A stretch of DNA of 58,033 bases from Hyphomicrobiales bacterium (GTDB taxonomy: Bacteria > Pseudomonadota > Alphaproteobacteria > Rhizobiales > Xanthobacteraceae), in NCBI GenBank assembly GCA_009377755.1, contig WHTM01000033.1, positions 1 to 58,033 of the forward strand, written 5' to 3'. Under the pieces are notes generated by a model. The model was not told where the DNA came from. It was given only the letters and a program-made list of their open reading frames with translations, and made no database searches. Numbering within the stretch: position 1 is the first letter of the stretch; every line of letters starts with the position of its first letter. Shown in pieces: positions 51,270 to 57,991 of the stretch. The position numbers and the translations under genes are program-made.

Positions 51270-51538
51270 CGAGATTGTTCTCTGTCTGTCGTCCGGATCT
51301 CCTTCGCGGAGCCTGTGCCCGGACGGGCACAGCGCTGATCCGGGTGCTCAGTCCGCCCGGGCGGCGAGATCCGCGGCCAGATCACGATCGACGAGCAGCC
51401 GCGCCGGTCAGGCGCCCCGCAGCGACGGCTGTTCGGCGGCGTCGAGCACAACGCGCTCCAATCCGATCAGGAGCGAATGATGGAACTGGTGCCCCTGGCC
51501 GGACTGGCGAGGGATGTATCCGTGCAAGCACTTAGCCC
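51270..51538. other. Transition into accessory DNA, no assigned gene
   Basis: About 270 bases following the GST stop. A plus-strand frame ends at 51545 with RLFGGVEHNALQSDQERMMEL and has coding-like codon use, but no start or family could be assigned; it may be the tail of a lost gene. The boundary with the inverted repeat at 51539 could be an element end. No tRNA or integrase is visible. Confidence 0.4.
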
Positions 51539-51601
51539 AAGGTGAGGGCGAAATATGGGTCTTTGAACGTAAAGGGTAATTTTGGGCCGCGCCCTCACCT
51601 T
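51539..51601. repeat. 12-bp inverted repeat at the edge of the accessory region
   Basis: AAGGTGAGGGCG (51539-51550) and CGCCCTCACCTT (51590-51601) are perfect reverse complements separated by 39 bases of lower-GC sequence. The frame from the left arm also contains the TGA of the unassigned reading frame. It could be a transcript hairpin or a mobile-element end. Confidence 0.8.
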
Positions 51602-51615
51602 GATCGCTTCATGCC

Positions 51616-51867
51616 TCATGCCTTCCAAGCCTTGGTCCCGCGCAGACTGCCGTCCGGCAGCCGCTCGAGCGTGCCGTCGTCGATCTTCGCCTGGATGATC
51701 TTCTTCTCTTCGGCTCGGCGGTGTACTTCATCCGACCGGGGAGCGTCCGCAGCGATCAGCTTGCGGACCAGGTCGTCGCTCAGGCCGGCTGACTCGCATA
51801 GCCAGTGGTGCGTTGCCTGCTCGTGCGCGCCGCAGCGTGGGCAGATATCGTCGATCTTCGCGTTCAT
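51616..51867 (-). CDS. Small zinc-ribbon-like hypothetical protein
   Basis: 83 residues. A likely zinc site is near the N-terminus: CPRCGAHEQATHHWLC gives a CxxC pair, histidines and a further cysteine. The rest is charged and helical (HRRAEEKKIIQAKIDDGTLERL). It resembles small phage or island-encoded zinc-finger proteins but no family is recognised. It is transcribed away from the rest of the accessory genes. Confidence 0.6.
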   Translation of the reverse strand: MNAKIDDICPRCGAHEQATHHWLCESAGLSDDLVRKLIAADAPRSDEVHRRAEEKKIIQAKIDDGTLERLPDGSLRGTKAWKA

Positions 51868-52187
51868 TGTTTACGGCGTCCTCTGGCACCCACGGTTTAG
51901 TCCGGCTTATCTATAGCACCCTCGACCGGACAGTTTTTTGCTTTCTTTTGAGCGCCAGGAAGCGGCGGCAAAATCGGTCAACAGCCTCACGGGCTGTCTG
52001 GGGTCGTCGTCGGTTCCGATAAGTGCCGTTCCCGGCAGCAATCGGCCAGCGTATGGCCGCCACCCACCTTCCTGATGTCTAAAGCCTGAATAGTGATGTC
52101 TGAAACATTAATTTCTAATGTAAAACATTGTATTATGATGTGAAAACCATCATATTTAATAGGCTTTAGAGGAAAGGGATACCCCCG
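51868..52187. other. AT-rich control region of the accessory operon
   Basis: About 320 bases. A weak hairpin GTCCGG...CCGGAC ends at 51931 and is followed by AGTTTTTT, possibly a terminator on the plus strand. From about 52080 the sequence becomes AT-rich, contains two inverted repeats (separate entry), and ends with AGAGGAAAGGG, the ribosome-binding site of the gene at 52188. Confidence 0.45.
52105..52154. promoter_or_regulatory. Inverted repeats in the promoter region of the accessory operon
   Basis: ACATTA-ATTTC-TAATGT at 52105-52121 and TATGATG-TGAAAAC-CATCATA at 52134-52154. Both are in an AT-rich stretch 35-85 bases upstream of the first gene, a small ribbon-helix-helix-like protein that might bind them. 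Confidence 0.5.
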
Positions 52188-52370
52188 ATGCGAAACCAGA
52201 AGCCGATCTCGTTCGTGGTGCCGTCGGCGCTGCACGAAGCGATCGAGCGCGCGGCCGATGCCGAGATGATCTCGGTCTCCTCCTACTGCCGTCGCGCGGT
52301 CCTGCACGAAGCGACCGGGCACGGGTTTGTGAGCCCAGAGAAGGGGACCTCCGAATGCCGGCCGATGTGA
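52188..52370 (+). CDS. Small ribbon-helix-helix-like protein
   Basis: 60 residues. A beta-strand-like start (PISFVVPSALHEAIERAA) followed by two helices (EMISVSSYCRRAVLHEA) fits the Arc/MetJ/CopG ribbon-helix-helix pattern of small DNA-binding proteins. AGAGGAAAGGG precedes the ATG. It is the first gene of a run of small overlapping genes and overlaps the next by 16 bases. It may autoregulate through the inverted repeats just upstream. Confidence 0.6.
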   Translation: MRNQKPISFVVPSALHEAIERAADAEMISVSSYCRRAVLHEATGHGFVSPEKGTSECRPM

Positions 52371-52582
52371 GCACCCCGCTGCGTGCCGATTTGGTCGGCG
52401 ATGAGTGCTTGCGCTGTGGTCCGGTCGCCGTTTTCGGGCCGGTTGGACATTCGAGCGTGCGGACGCTGTGTCAACGGTTGGTCCGCGACGGGCACAGCCC
52501 GGATTTGCGTTTGCATGTTTACCGCGGGGACGCGCTCGTTGAGCGCGTATCGTCGCTTCGTGATGGCTCGACCAGCAATTGA
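52355..52582 (+). CDS. Hypothetical protein of the accessory operon
   Basis: 75 residues without recognisable domain or signal. Two cysteines (ECLRCG) form a CxxC that might bind zinc. GGGGACCTCCG lies before the start and it overlaps the previous gene by 16 bases. No relatives are known to me. Confidence 0.45.
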   Translation: MPADVSTPLRADLVGDECLRCGPVAVFGPVGHSSVRTLCQRLVRDGHSPDLRLHVYRGDALVERVSSLRDGSTSN

Positions 52583-52596
52583 GAAAGGACGTTGAA

Positions 52597-53445
52597 ATGG
52601 CAAAGGTGAAAGAGGATACGGCGACTGACCCGAGCATCGCCGAGTTGGCATCATCGGCAAAAACTGCCGATCAGCATGGCGAAGTCGTGAAAGCGGTCAC
52701 CGCGCTTCTCGATGGCGCAAGGCGTGATCTTGCGGCGTTGGAAAATGGCCGCGAGAGCGTCGTGCTGAGCGGCGGCAATTTGGCGGCGCATTCGCGTTCA
52801 GTCAGTGAGGCCGGCGAGACACTGAAAACATTGACGGCCGCTCGTGCTGCGGCTCAAGAGCGGTATCAGCAAGCCTTACGGTCCGAGCAACGTGTGGCCT
52901 TCGAGCGTGATGCCGCGGCTCTATACGAGCGTGCTGTTCCGGCGCTGACGGATGCGTGGCGCAAGCTGCATGGGCTCCTATCGGAGGTCGAGCAGGTCGG
53001 CGGCGAGATCGAACGGCTGGAGCGCGAGGTTTCCGACTGGAACAGCCGCTGCAGGCAGCATGATCGGCTCGATCTCGTTCAGCGTGTGAGTGGTCCTCGT
53101 GAGCGGGTGGCCGGCGAAATTGGGATCCCGTTCCCGCCTCGGCTGACTCCGGTTCCGGTGCTTATGCCGCGCGAATCCGAAGAGGCATTTGCGCTGCGCG
53201 TATCCAATCATCAATCGCAACGCGCCTGGTCCGGACATGAAGCTGAGCCGTTACGCGTGGCCGGCAAGAAGGCTGTCAAAGTCATTGAGCGGCTGGCGGT
53301 GGCCCATCCTGATCTTCGGGCGCAACTGCGGCTTCGCAGCGGTGAGCGGATCAAGCCCGCGCAGCCGCTGACGTTACCGTTGCCGTCGGCGCCGGAGATC
53401 GACAATGTCGAATCGCTGCCGGTCCGATCCGGGGCCACTTTGTAG
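52597..53445 (+). CDS. Coiled-coil hypothetical protein of the accessory operon
   Basis: 282 residues from the ATG at 52597 (GAAAGGACGTTGAA upstream). Heptad-rich helices span about 15-175 (TALLDGARRDLAALENGRES, LYERAVPALTDAWRKL, IERLEREVSDW), then a proline-rich stretch (FPPRLTPVPVLMPRE) and a basic C-terminal part. No signal or membrane segment is present. Codon use is less GC-biased than in core genes of the window. A structural or nucleic-acid-binding role is possible; nothing points to a known phage protein. Confidence 0.65.
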   Translation: MAKVKEDTATDPSIAELASSAKTADQHGEVVKAVTALLDGARRDLAALENGRESVVLSGGNLAAHSRSVSEAGETLKTLTAARAAAQERYQQALRSEQRVAFERDAAALYERAVPALTDAWRKLHGLLSEVEQVGGEIERLEREVSDWNSRCRQHDRLDLVQRVSGPRERVAGEIGIPFPPRLTPVPVLMPRESEEAFALRVSNHQSQRAWSGHEAEPLRVAGKKAVKVIERLAVAHPDLRAQLRLRSGERIKPAQPLTLPLPSAPEIDNVESLPVRSGATL

Positions 53446-53454
53446 GAGACGATC

Positions 53455-54309
53455 ATGAGCGATGCATTTGCTGCCAACTTGACACCGTCGGCGCCCGCTT
53501 CGGACTCGTCGTCCGGCGCACCGGCTGCACCGACGCCTGCTGCGCCGGTGACGCCTACGCCGGCGGCGCCGGAGCCGGACTCAATGATGGGCCGTATCTT
53601 GGCCGATCCGACTTCGCGGCGGGCTTATGAGAAACTCGCGGGCGAGAAAGCCGAGAAGCTTTCGCGGGTGACGATGCCGACGGCCGAACAGTCTGCCGGT
53701 GTTGATCCGTCCGTCCGGCTTCTGCAGATCGAGAATATCGAGCGGCACGATCATGCGCGGTTCGTGGTGCAGAACCTCGCCGCCGAGAAGGAACAGCTCC
53801 TCGCCAAGCAAGCCGCGGCTCCGCAGGATCAACCGGCGCGTATGCTTTCGGATGCTGATAGCCGCCTCAAGATCGATGCGATGGACGGTTCTGCGCAGTT
53901 ACGTGTTGCCTGGGGCGATCAAGCCGACGCCAACCACGCACGCGCGGTCGAGAGCGCGAAGGATTTCCACACCGAGTCCGGCGCCGAGGCGTCGGAGTTC
54001 TGGGGTGGCTTCAACGCGCTGCCGGGCGACGCGCAATTGGCCGCCTACAGCGCGTTCGGCGAGGTGTTGCCGGAGCGCGGCGTCACGGCTCCGCTTGCGG
54101 CGGTGCAGAGCTGGCAGGCCGATGAACAACTGAAGGGACTGGTCTCCGAGTGGGGTTCGCAGGCACCCGCAAAGATGGCGAGAGTAGCGAGTAGGACGAA
54201 GCGCATGCTCGGCGGCATGTCGCCGTCCAGTACCGACGCGGTGGACGCCTGGTTGGGCGGCATGTCAGAGGCGCAATTTCGCCGGACCGTTCGCAGTCTG
54301 GCGCGGTGA
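53455..54309 (+). CDS. Hypothetical protein with proline/alanine-rich N-terminus
   Basis: 284 residues, starting nine bases after the preceding gene with GTAGGAGACGATC as ribosome-binding site. Residues 10-42 are low-complexity P/A/T/S. The remainder is helical and charged (YEKLAGEKAEKL, LLQIENIERHDHARFVVQNLAAEKEQLLAKQ). It resembles the composition of phage scaffold or head-decoration proteins but without a family match. The function is unknown. Confidence 0.65.
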   Translation: MSDAFAANLTPSAPASDSSSGAPAAPTPAAPVTPTPAAPEPDSMMGRILADPTSRRAYEKLAGEKAEKLSRVTMPTAEQSAGVDPSVRLLQIENIERHDHARFVVQNLAAEKEQLLAKQAAAPQDQPARMLSDADSRLKIDAMDGSAQLRVAWGDQADANHARAVESAKDFHTESGAEASEFWGGFNALPGDAQLAAYSAFGEVLPERGVTAPLAAVQSWQADEQLKGLVSEWGSQAPAKMARVASRTKRMLGGMSPSSTDAVDAWLGGMSEAQFRRTVRSLAR

Positions 54310-54340
54310 CCGCCGGTAATGAATGTTCCCGGAGCCGAAC

Positions 54341-54415
54341 ATGACGCCGACCCTGATGGACTGGTTGATGCTGGGGTCCGCGATCGTGTTCAGCTTCGCG
54401 ATCCTGGTGATGTAG
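54341..54415 (+). CDS. Predicted 24-residue single-pass membrane peptide
   Basis: ATG at 54341 with CCGGAGCCGAAC upstream, encoding MTPTLMDWLMLGSAIVFSF and ending AILVM. Almost the whole peptide is one hydrophobic helix. It sits in the 125-base gap between two accessory genes. A similar hydrophobic mini-gene is found at 55408 in the same region, suggesting that small membrane peptides are a feature of this element. Confidence 0.5.
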   Translation: MTPTLMDWLMLGSAIVFSFAILVM

Positions 54416-54434
54416 TTACACGGCATGAATATAG

Positions 54435-54737
54435 GTGGATAACCCATTGAAGGCACAACCAAAGTCGAGGAAGCCCAGAGTGGTCAAGTCGCTGACGACC
54501 GTGGGCGCGCTGCTGAGCGAAGCAGGGGCTGTCTACCGGGCGATGCGCTATGGCCAGATTGAGCATGACGAGGGTCGATCGCTCGTATGGGTTCTCGCTC
54601 AGATGCGGGCAATGGTCGAGGCGCAAGCGCTCGAACGAATCGAGAAGCGGCTCGACGAGCTGTCCGGTGTAGCCATCGAACGGAGGGCGCCACATGGCAA
54701 CGCCATCGAATATCAGCCGGCTCACCTCCCGCATTGA
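54435..54737 (+). CDS. Hypothetical basic/helical protein, GTG start
   Basis: 100 residues from a GTG at 54435 (VDNPLKAQPKSRKPRVV). The core is helical (TVGALLSEAGAVYRAMRYGQIEHDEGRSLVWVLAQM). It overlaps the next gene by 44 bases. The sequence EHDEGRSLVWVLAQMRAMVEA recalls small phage or plasmid proteins, but no family is assigned. Confidence 0.55.
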   Translation: MDNPLKAQPKSRKPRVVKSLTTVGALLSEAGAVYRAMRYGQIEHDEGRSLVWVLAQMRAMVEAQALERIEKRLDELSGVAIERRAPHGNAIEYQPAHLPH

Positions 54738-55122
54738 CCAGCTTGAGGAGCGGCTCAACGTGCGGCCGGTCGCTTATGTCTGGTACGGCCAGTATGAGAA
54801 TGGCGCGGTCCTGACACCGGAGGCCGCCATCGCCCGCTACGTCGAGCTCAATCCGCAGATGAGGAATGCTCAGTTCGTTACCATACAATGGGCTGATCCA
54901 TCCGACGCGGTCCGCGCCGGGCAGGTCAAGCAAGCGGATGTGGATCGCATGTACGGGGTCCAATCGCAGGCTGATCCGGAGTCCGATGCGCTGGCTGAGC
55001 GGATCAAGGCGCTCTGCGAGAGCGATGGGCCGCTGAGCGACGAGGATGCCGCGCTACTTGATCAGGTACGGCAGGTTCTGCACGAACAAGGGCATGTAGA
55101 TGATGGACCCGAACCTACGTAA
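54694..55122 (+). CDS. Hypothetical protein of the accessory operon
   Basis: 142 residues from the ATG at 54694, preceded by CGGAGGGCGCCAC. It begins with a short coiled coil (NISRLTSRIDQLEERLN) and then a small mixed domain (VAYVWYGQYENGAVLTPEAAIARY) and an acidic C-terminus. Start and stop overlap the neighbouring genes. The function is unknown. Confidence 0.6.
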   Translation: MATPSNISRLTSRIDQLEERLNVRPVAYVWYGQYENGAVLTPEAAIARYVELNPQMRNAQFVTIQWADPSDAVRAGQVKQADVDRMYGVQSQADPESDALAERIKALCESDGPLSDEDAALLDQVRQVLHEQGHVDDGPEPT

Positions 55123-55372
55123 GGCTGTGCGGCAGCTCAGCGCGCGCGAGCGGGAGGAATTGCAGAAGCTTGTCGAGCCGCGGCCGCGGTGTTCGAGGCC
55201 AGGCTTCGACGTCACGCCGCCAGCTTCGGCTTTAGGGCCACAGCCGACAGCGGGCGCATTCGCGGTGAAATGCCATGCGCGCGGGCACGACATTTTCGGC
55301 CGCCCTTTAGCGGGTGTGATGCCTTGGACGACGGTTGAGCCTACAGAAGACCCGCTGGCGGAGTTTGATTGA
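55100..55372 (+). CDS. Hypothetical protein of the accessory operon
   Basis: 90 residues from the ATG at 55100; it overlaps the previous gene by 23 bases. A charged helical start (MMDPNLRKAVRQLSAREREEL) is followed by a proline-rich part with CHARGHDIFG. No family is recognised. Confidence 0.5.
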   Translation: MMDPNLRKAVRQLSAREREELQKLVEPRPRCSRPGFDVTPPASALGPQPTAGAFAVKCHARGHDIFGRPLAGVMPWTTVEPTEDPLAEFD

Positions 55373-55407
55373 TTGAGGGTCGGTAACAGCTCTTCTCGGA
55401 CGCAAAA

Positions 55408-55524
55408 ATGATGCCGATCGGTCATCCTGCGAACGACAATTTACCGTCATTCGTGCCTGGGATCGGCACCGTGCTGGTGCTGGTGGCGCTGTCGATGCTC
55501 GGTCGGCTGCTGGTGGGGCTGTGA
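55408..55524 (+). CDS. Predicted 38-residue single-pass membrane peptide
   Basis: ATG at 55408 (a second ATG follows at once), encoding a polar start of about 16 residues and then one membrane helix, GIGTVLVLVALSMLGRLLVG. The upstream ribosome-binding site is weak (GGACGCAAAA). A third hydrophobic segment, VAAAVLFGVAILLM, can be read at 55573-55620 from a GTG and may be another such peptide. Confidence 0.4.
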   Translation: MMPIGHPANDNLPSFVPGIGTVLVLVALSMLGRLLVGL

Positions 55525-55887
55525 TCCCATGGCACCCAGCCGCCGCCTGAGCCGCCGCGCACCCTCGCCTATGTGCAAGTGGCGGCCGCGGTGCTGTTCG
55601 GCGTCGCCATCCTGCTGATGTAGCCCAACCGCCTTCGTTCTCTCCGCCAACATCCACCGCCGCCACATGACCCAGGGGCAGAGAGCGATGGCCGTGGTCG
55701 TGGTCAAGGCCACTTCTTCCAAAATGAAAAAGAAGTTGGAAGAAAATATGGAAGGAGACCAACCTTCCCCCGCACATATTTCGCGCGCTACCACGGGTTT
55801 GCGGAGTCCGTGCTTGCCGGCGTGCGTTCTCTCGATGCTGCCTCGCCCCGGCGCCGCCGCCACTGACAGTCCGCAGCGAGATGGAAA
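55525..55887. other. Gap with no assigned gene
   Basis: About 360 bases. It includes the possible hydrophobic mini-ORF ending at 55623. A purine-rich patch at 55710-55760 (AAAATGAAAAAGAAGTTGG and following) stands out from the GC-rich surroundings. The overlapping frames of either strand lack any family-like features. Confidence 0.35.
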
Positions 55888-55910
55888 CAACTGGGGAAAT
55901 TCCCCAGTTG
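55888..55910 (-). terminator. Perfect 11-1-11 palindrome behind the toxin-antitoxin genes
   Basis: Arms CAACTGGGGAA and TTCCCCAGTTG around one central base. It begins 35 bases downstream of the antitoxin stop (minus strand). On that strand it is followed by TTTCC, so it could act as a weak terminator; an operator function is also possible because palindromes of this quality often bind Xre-type repressors. Confidence 0.45.
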
Positions 55911-55944
55911 ATGTTGCCTCGCCGCGGCGATCCCGCCCCGGCGC

Positions 55945-56241
55945 TCACGCCGGCTCTAGCGCACGCTGTACGGCTTCGGGTTCCCTATCGATAACCATCA
56001 GCAGCACCCGCGCCGGCCCCTCTGGCGTCTTGCGTTTTTGCTCCCAGTCGCGGAGCGTGCCGGGCTTGATTCCGAAGCGTGCCGCAAACTCGGCTTGGCT
56101 CAAGTCCAGCTTCCTTCGGATTTTCTGGACATTGACATTAGCTGGTACGTGCACCCGATAGGTGCTGGCGTCGGCTTCGCCGCGCGCGAACGCGCGGGCC
56201 TCCTTTGCGGCCGCCATCAGCCGCTGTCCCATCTTGTTCAT
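55945..56241 (-). CDS. Xre-family antitoxin (HigA-like)
   Basis: 98 residues. The helix-turn-helix occupies about 40-80 ([44 protein letters not shown]). The length and position directly behind a RelE-type toxin, with an ATGA overlap (56238-56241), fit the HigBA order in which the toxin comes first. It should bind the toxin and repress the operon at the palindrome at 56625-56645. Confidence 0.88.
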   Translation of the reverse strand: MNKMGQRLMAAAKEARAFARGEADASTYRVHVPANVNVQKIRRKLDLSQAEFAARFGIKPGTLRDWEQKRKTPEGPARVLLMVIDREPEAVQRALEPA

Positions 56242-56618
56242 CGTGCAGTCCTCCGTTTTAACCTTGTTACTCGTGTGCGCACAAATGCTCTGTAGTCGGT
56301 GGCGATCCCAGCTAGCTCATTCCTCAACTCGTTCCGCGCTGCCTTTGAGAGGTTGTCCAGGTCCCCCTTGCTGAAAAGGGCCAGCAGAAAAACCGGGATG
56401 TCGTCGCCTCCGAAATAGGTGACAACGCGATAGCCGCCACGTTTGCCCTTACCGCGGCCGGCGAAGCGTATCTTCCGCGCTCCGCCAGTTCCCTCCATCA
56501 CATCACCGCATTTTGGGTCGCGGCTGATTGTGGCAACGATTGCAGCTACATCATCATCGGATAGCCCCGCTCCGGATGCGTCGCGCTGGAAGCCTGGGGT
56601 TTCGATGACCGCGTGCAT
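56238..56618 (-). CDS. RelE/HigB-type toxin
   Basis: 126 residues from the ATG at 56618 ([19 protein letters not shown]); the longer frame upstream is not conserved. The fold shows the HigB2-like pattern [48 protein letters not shown], as in ribosome-dependent mRNA interferases. The first gene of a two-gene operon with the Xre antitoxin, its start lies seven bases from a perfect palindrome. No Shine-Dalgarno sequence is visible, so it may be poorly or leaderlessly translated. Confidence 0.88.
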   Translation of the reverse strand: MHAVIETPGFQRDASGAGLSDDDVAAIVATISRDPKCGDVMEGTGGARKIRFAGRGKGKRGGYRVVTYFGGDDIPVFLLALFSKGDLDNLSKAARNELRNELAGIATDYRAFVRTRVTRLKRRTAR

Positions 56619-56624
56619 GGGGAT

Positions 56625-56645
56625 ATATACGGCGTCGCCGTATAT
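56625..56645. promoter_or_regulatory. Palindromic operator of the HigBA-like operon
   Basis: Perfect 10-1-10 palindrome with arms ATATACGGCG and CGCCGTATAT around T. It lies directly upstream of the toxin start and probably overlaps its promoter (the arms themselves resemble a TATA-like -10). The antitoxin is the obvious candidate repressor. Confidence 0.75.
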
Positions 56646-56710
56646 CAAATCAAGGGGGGGCTGCATAGGAAGGTAATCAGGGCTTCTCGCCGCCTTCGTG
56701 GTCGGCCAGC

Positions 56711-56962
56711 GTGCTTGCGCCAGGTGGCAGCGAGACGGCCAGCGTGATCGACAATTCGGGCAATGGCTTCTCGGGTGGTGGCAGGGGCTCAACCTTAGGG
56801 ATCGCCATCACCGCGAAGGTCGACATGGACGTCGGCCACAGCACCGACCGACACGGTCTCGTTGGCGAGGTGTGGGCGCAGTGCCTCAAGCGGGGCCCGT
56901 CATCCATAGTTTCCGCTGCCGCGTGGGATGTGTACTTGCGGTTCAGCTCAGAGGGTAAGTAG
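56711..56962 (+). CDS. Possible small hypothetical gene
   Basis: 83 residues from the ATG at 56711, with codon use that looks coding (third positions mostly G or C). No ribosome-binding site or family match is evident ([27 protein letters not shown]). An opposite-strand frame over the same bases is also open. It ends just before the candidate structured RNA. Confidence 0.35.
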   Translation: MLAPGGSETASVIDNSGNGFSGGGRGSTLGIAITAKVDMDVGHSTDRHGLVGEVWAQCLKRGPSSIVSAAAWDVYLRFSSEGK

Positions 56963-57157
56963 GCCCCACCGCCGGCCGGCACGGGGCCCGCCGGGCAGCT
57001 CGGTGGGGCAGCTAAGACGAAGGCCTCGGTTGATCTCCGAGGCCTTGGCAGCCCCAAGGGGCGAGGCTGGGACCCGATAACCTGGGACCGCCTTAGCCCA
57101 GTAAAGCTCCGAAAGCCGCCGTGTCGCAAGCCCGCCGGGGAAGCTCGGCGGGTTTTT
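56963..57157 (+). ncRNA. Candidate structured RNA ending in an intrinsic terminator
   Basis: Four hairpins follow one another without a gene: GCCCCACCG (56963-56971) with CGGTGGGGC (57001-57009), enclosing CCGGC/GCCGG; AAGGCCTCGG (57020-57029) with CCGAGGCCTT (57037-57046), a perfect 10-bp stem; CAGCC (57049) with GGCTG (57065); and the terminator CCCGCCG/CGGCGGG with TTTTT. No known RNA family is recognised. It could be a small RNA of the accessory element or the tail of a longer transcript. Confidence 0.45.
57131..57157 (+). terminator. Rho-independent terminator
   Basis: CCCGCCG (57131-57137) and CGGCGGG (57146-57152) form a 7-bp stem with an 8-base loop, followed by TTTTT at 57153-57157. 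It would end a plus-strand transcript from the candidate RNA or the small gene at 56711, ten bases before the convergent minus-strand gene stops at 57167. Confidence 0.85.
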
Positions 57158-57166
57158 CGCAGCAGC

Positions 57167-57667
57167 CTATTCCGGATTCTGGCGGGCCTTGCGAGCCTGT
57201 TTTATGAAGGGTCTCCGGGCTTCTCTCGGAAGCTTTGACCAATCGTGCCCCACCGCTTGGGCAGCCTCTCTTGCTTTCCGCCGGACTTCCCTCCGGTCGG
57301 CCTCCGTGGGCTTCGGTTCAGTTCGGCGCTTTTCTATTTCTTGCGTTGCTTGTGTTGGCGCCGCCAGCCGTTCGCCATGTCTCTGAATTAGGCCCTCAGC
57401 CGCCTTAGCAAAGTAAGCGAGACCGGCAGGTAGATTGGCTTCAACTTTCGCGTGGTCGTCCATAACAACAATCGTGCCAGTCACGGACGCGCCGACGACG
57501 TGGACCTTGAAACTGAGCGTGTCTCCGCCTTCGTCCCACGTTGCCTGTTCGAGGTTAGCCACAGCTCCGAACGTCGGCTTAAACTTCGGAATCCCATCAC
57601 TGATCTGGTGCCTTGCCCCAGGTTTCCCGAGCTGGTGCGGAACAATCACACTTATCGTTTTTGACAT
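57167..57667 (-). CDS. Polyhydroxyalkanoic-acid-system (PHA granule-region)-like protein
   Basis: 166 residues from the internal ATG at 57667, which has GGGAAGGTTCTGGG upstream. MSKTISVIVPHQLGKPGARHQ and FGAVANLEQATWDEGGDTLSF match the PHA_gran_rgn type of small proteins found near polyhydroxyalkanoate genes. A charged extension of about 60 residues follows (EADRREVRRKAREAAQAVG, then KLPREARRPFIKQARK). The frame remains open 324 bases upstream, so a longer fused protein starting at 57991 is possible. Finding this domain inside accessory DNA is unexpected. Confidence 0.65.
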   Translation of the reverse strand: MSKTISVIVPHQLGKPGARHQISDGIPKFKPTFGAVANLEQATWDEGGDTLSFKVHVVGASVTGTIVVMDDHAKVEANLPAGLAYFAKAAEGLIQRHGERLAAPTQATQEIEKRRTEPKPTEADRREVRRKAREAAQAVGHDWSKLPREARRPFIKQARKARQNPE

Positions 57668-57991
57668 TCCCAGAACCTTCCCACGGAGCGCGGTGTCAGA
57701 CCTGATCAACTGCCAGCACTTCTTGAGAACCGCGTTTTTTTTCTCGATGAATTTGTCTTGTTCAAGTAGGTCACACCAGCGCTGAACGGTTCGGAGCGCA
57801 AAGGCGTGGGCTTGGCAATAGGCCTCAGCGCCGGGGATCAATGCGCCCGTTCTGGCGCTTTGATTTTTATGTTGCCTGCTTTTCCGGTCGCCGCCCTTCG
57901 GAAACTTTGTCTGGTAGATCTCGGTGCCGTCCGGAATGTGGTTGGGATTGGGCGTGGCGCGATCTCCGGTAACATGAAGGTATCGGGTCAA
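57668..57991 (-). other. In-frame upstream segment resembling a phage ParB/methyltransferase fragment
   Basis: The frame continues from the PHA-like gene up to a TTG at 57991, after a stop codon. It encodes a segment with FPKGGDRKS and, further on, ALRTVQRWCDLLEQDKFIEKKNAVLKKCWQL, patterns I associate with ParB-like or DNA-modification proteins of phages in this order. It is either an N-terminal domain of a fused protein or a leftover of a deleted gene. Confidence 0.4.

Noticed and set aside
55667..56161. 164-codon plus-strand frame across the palindrome and antitoxin
   Set aside because: It runs antisense through the antitoxin gene and lacks a family match; only the purine-rich patch within it is noted.
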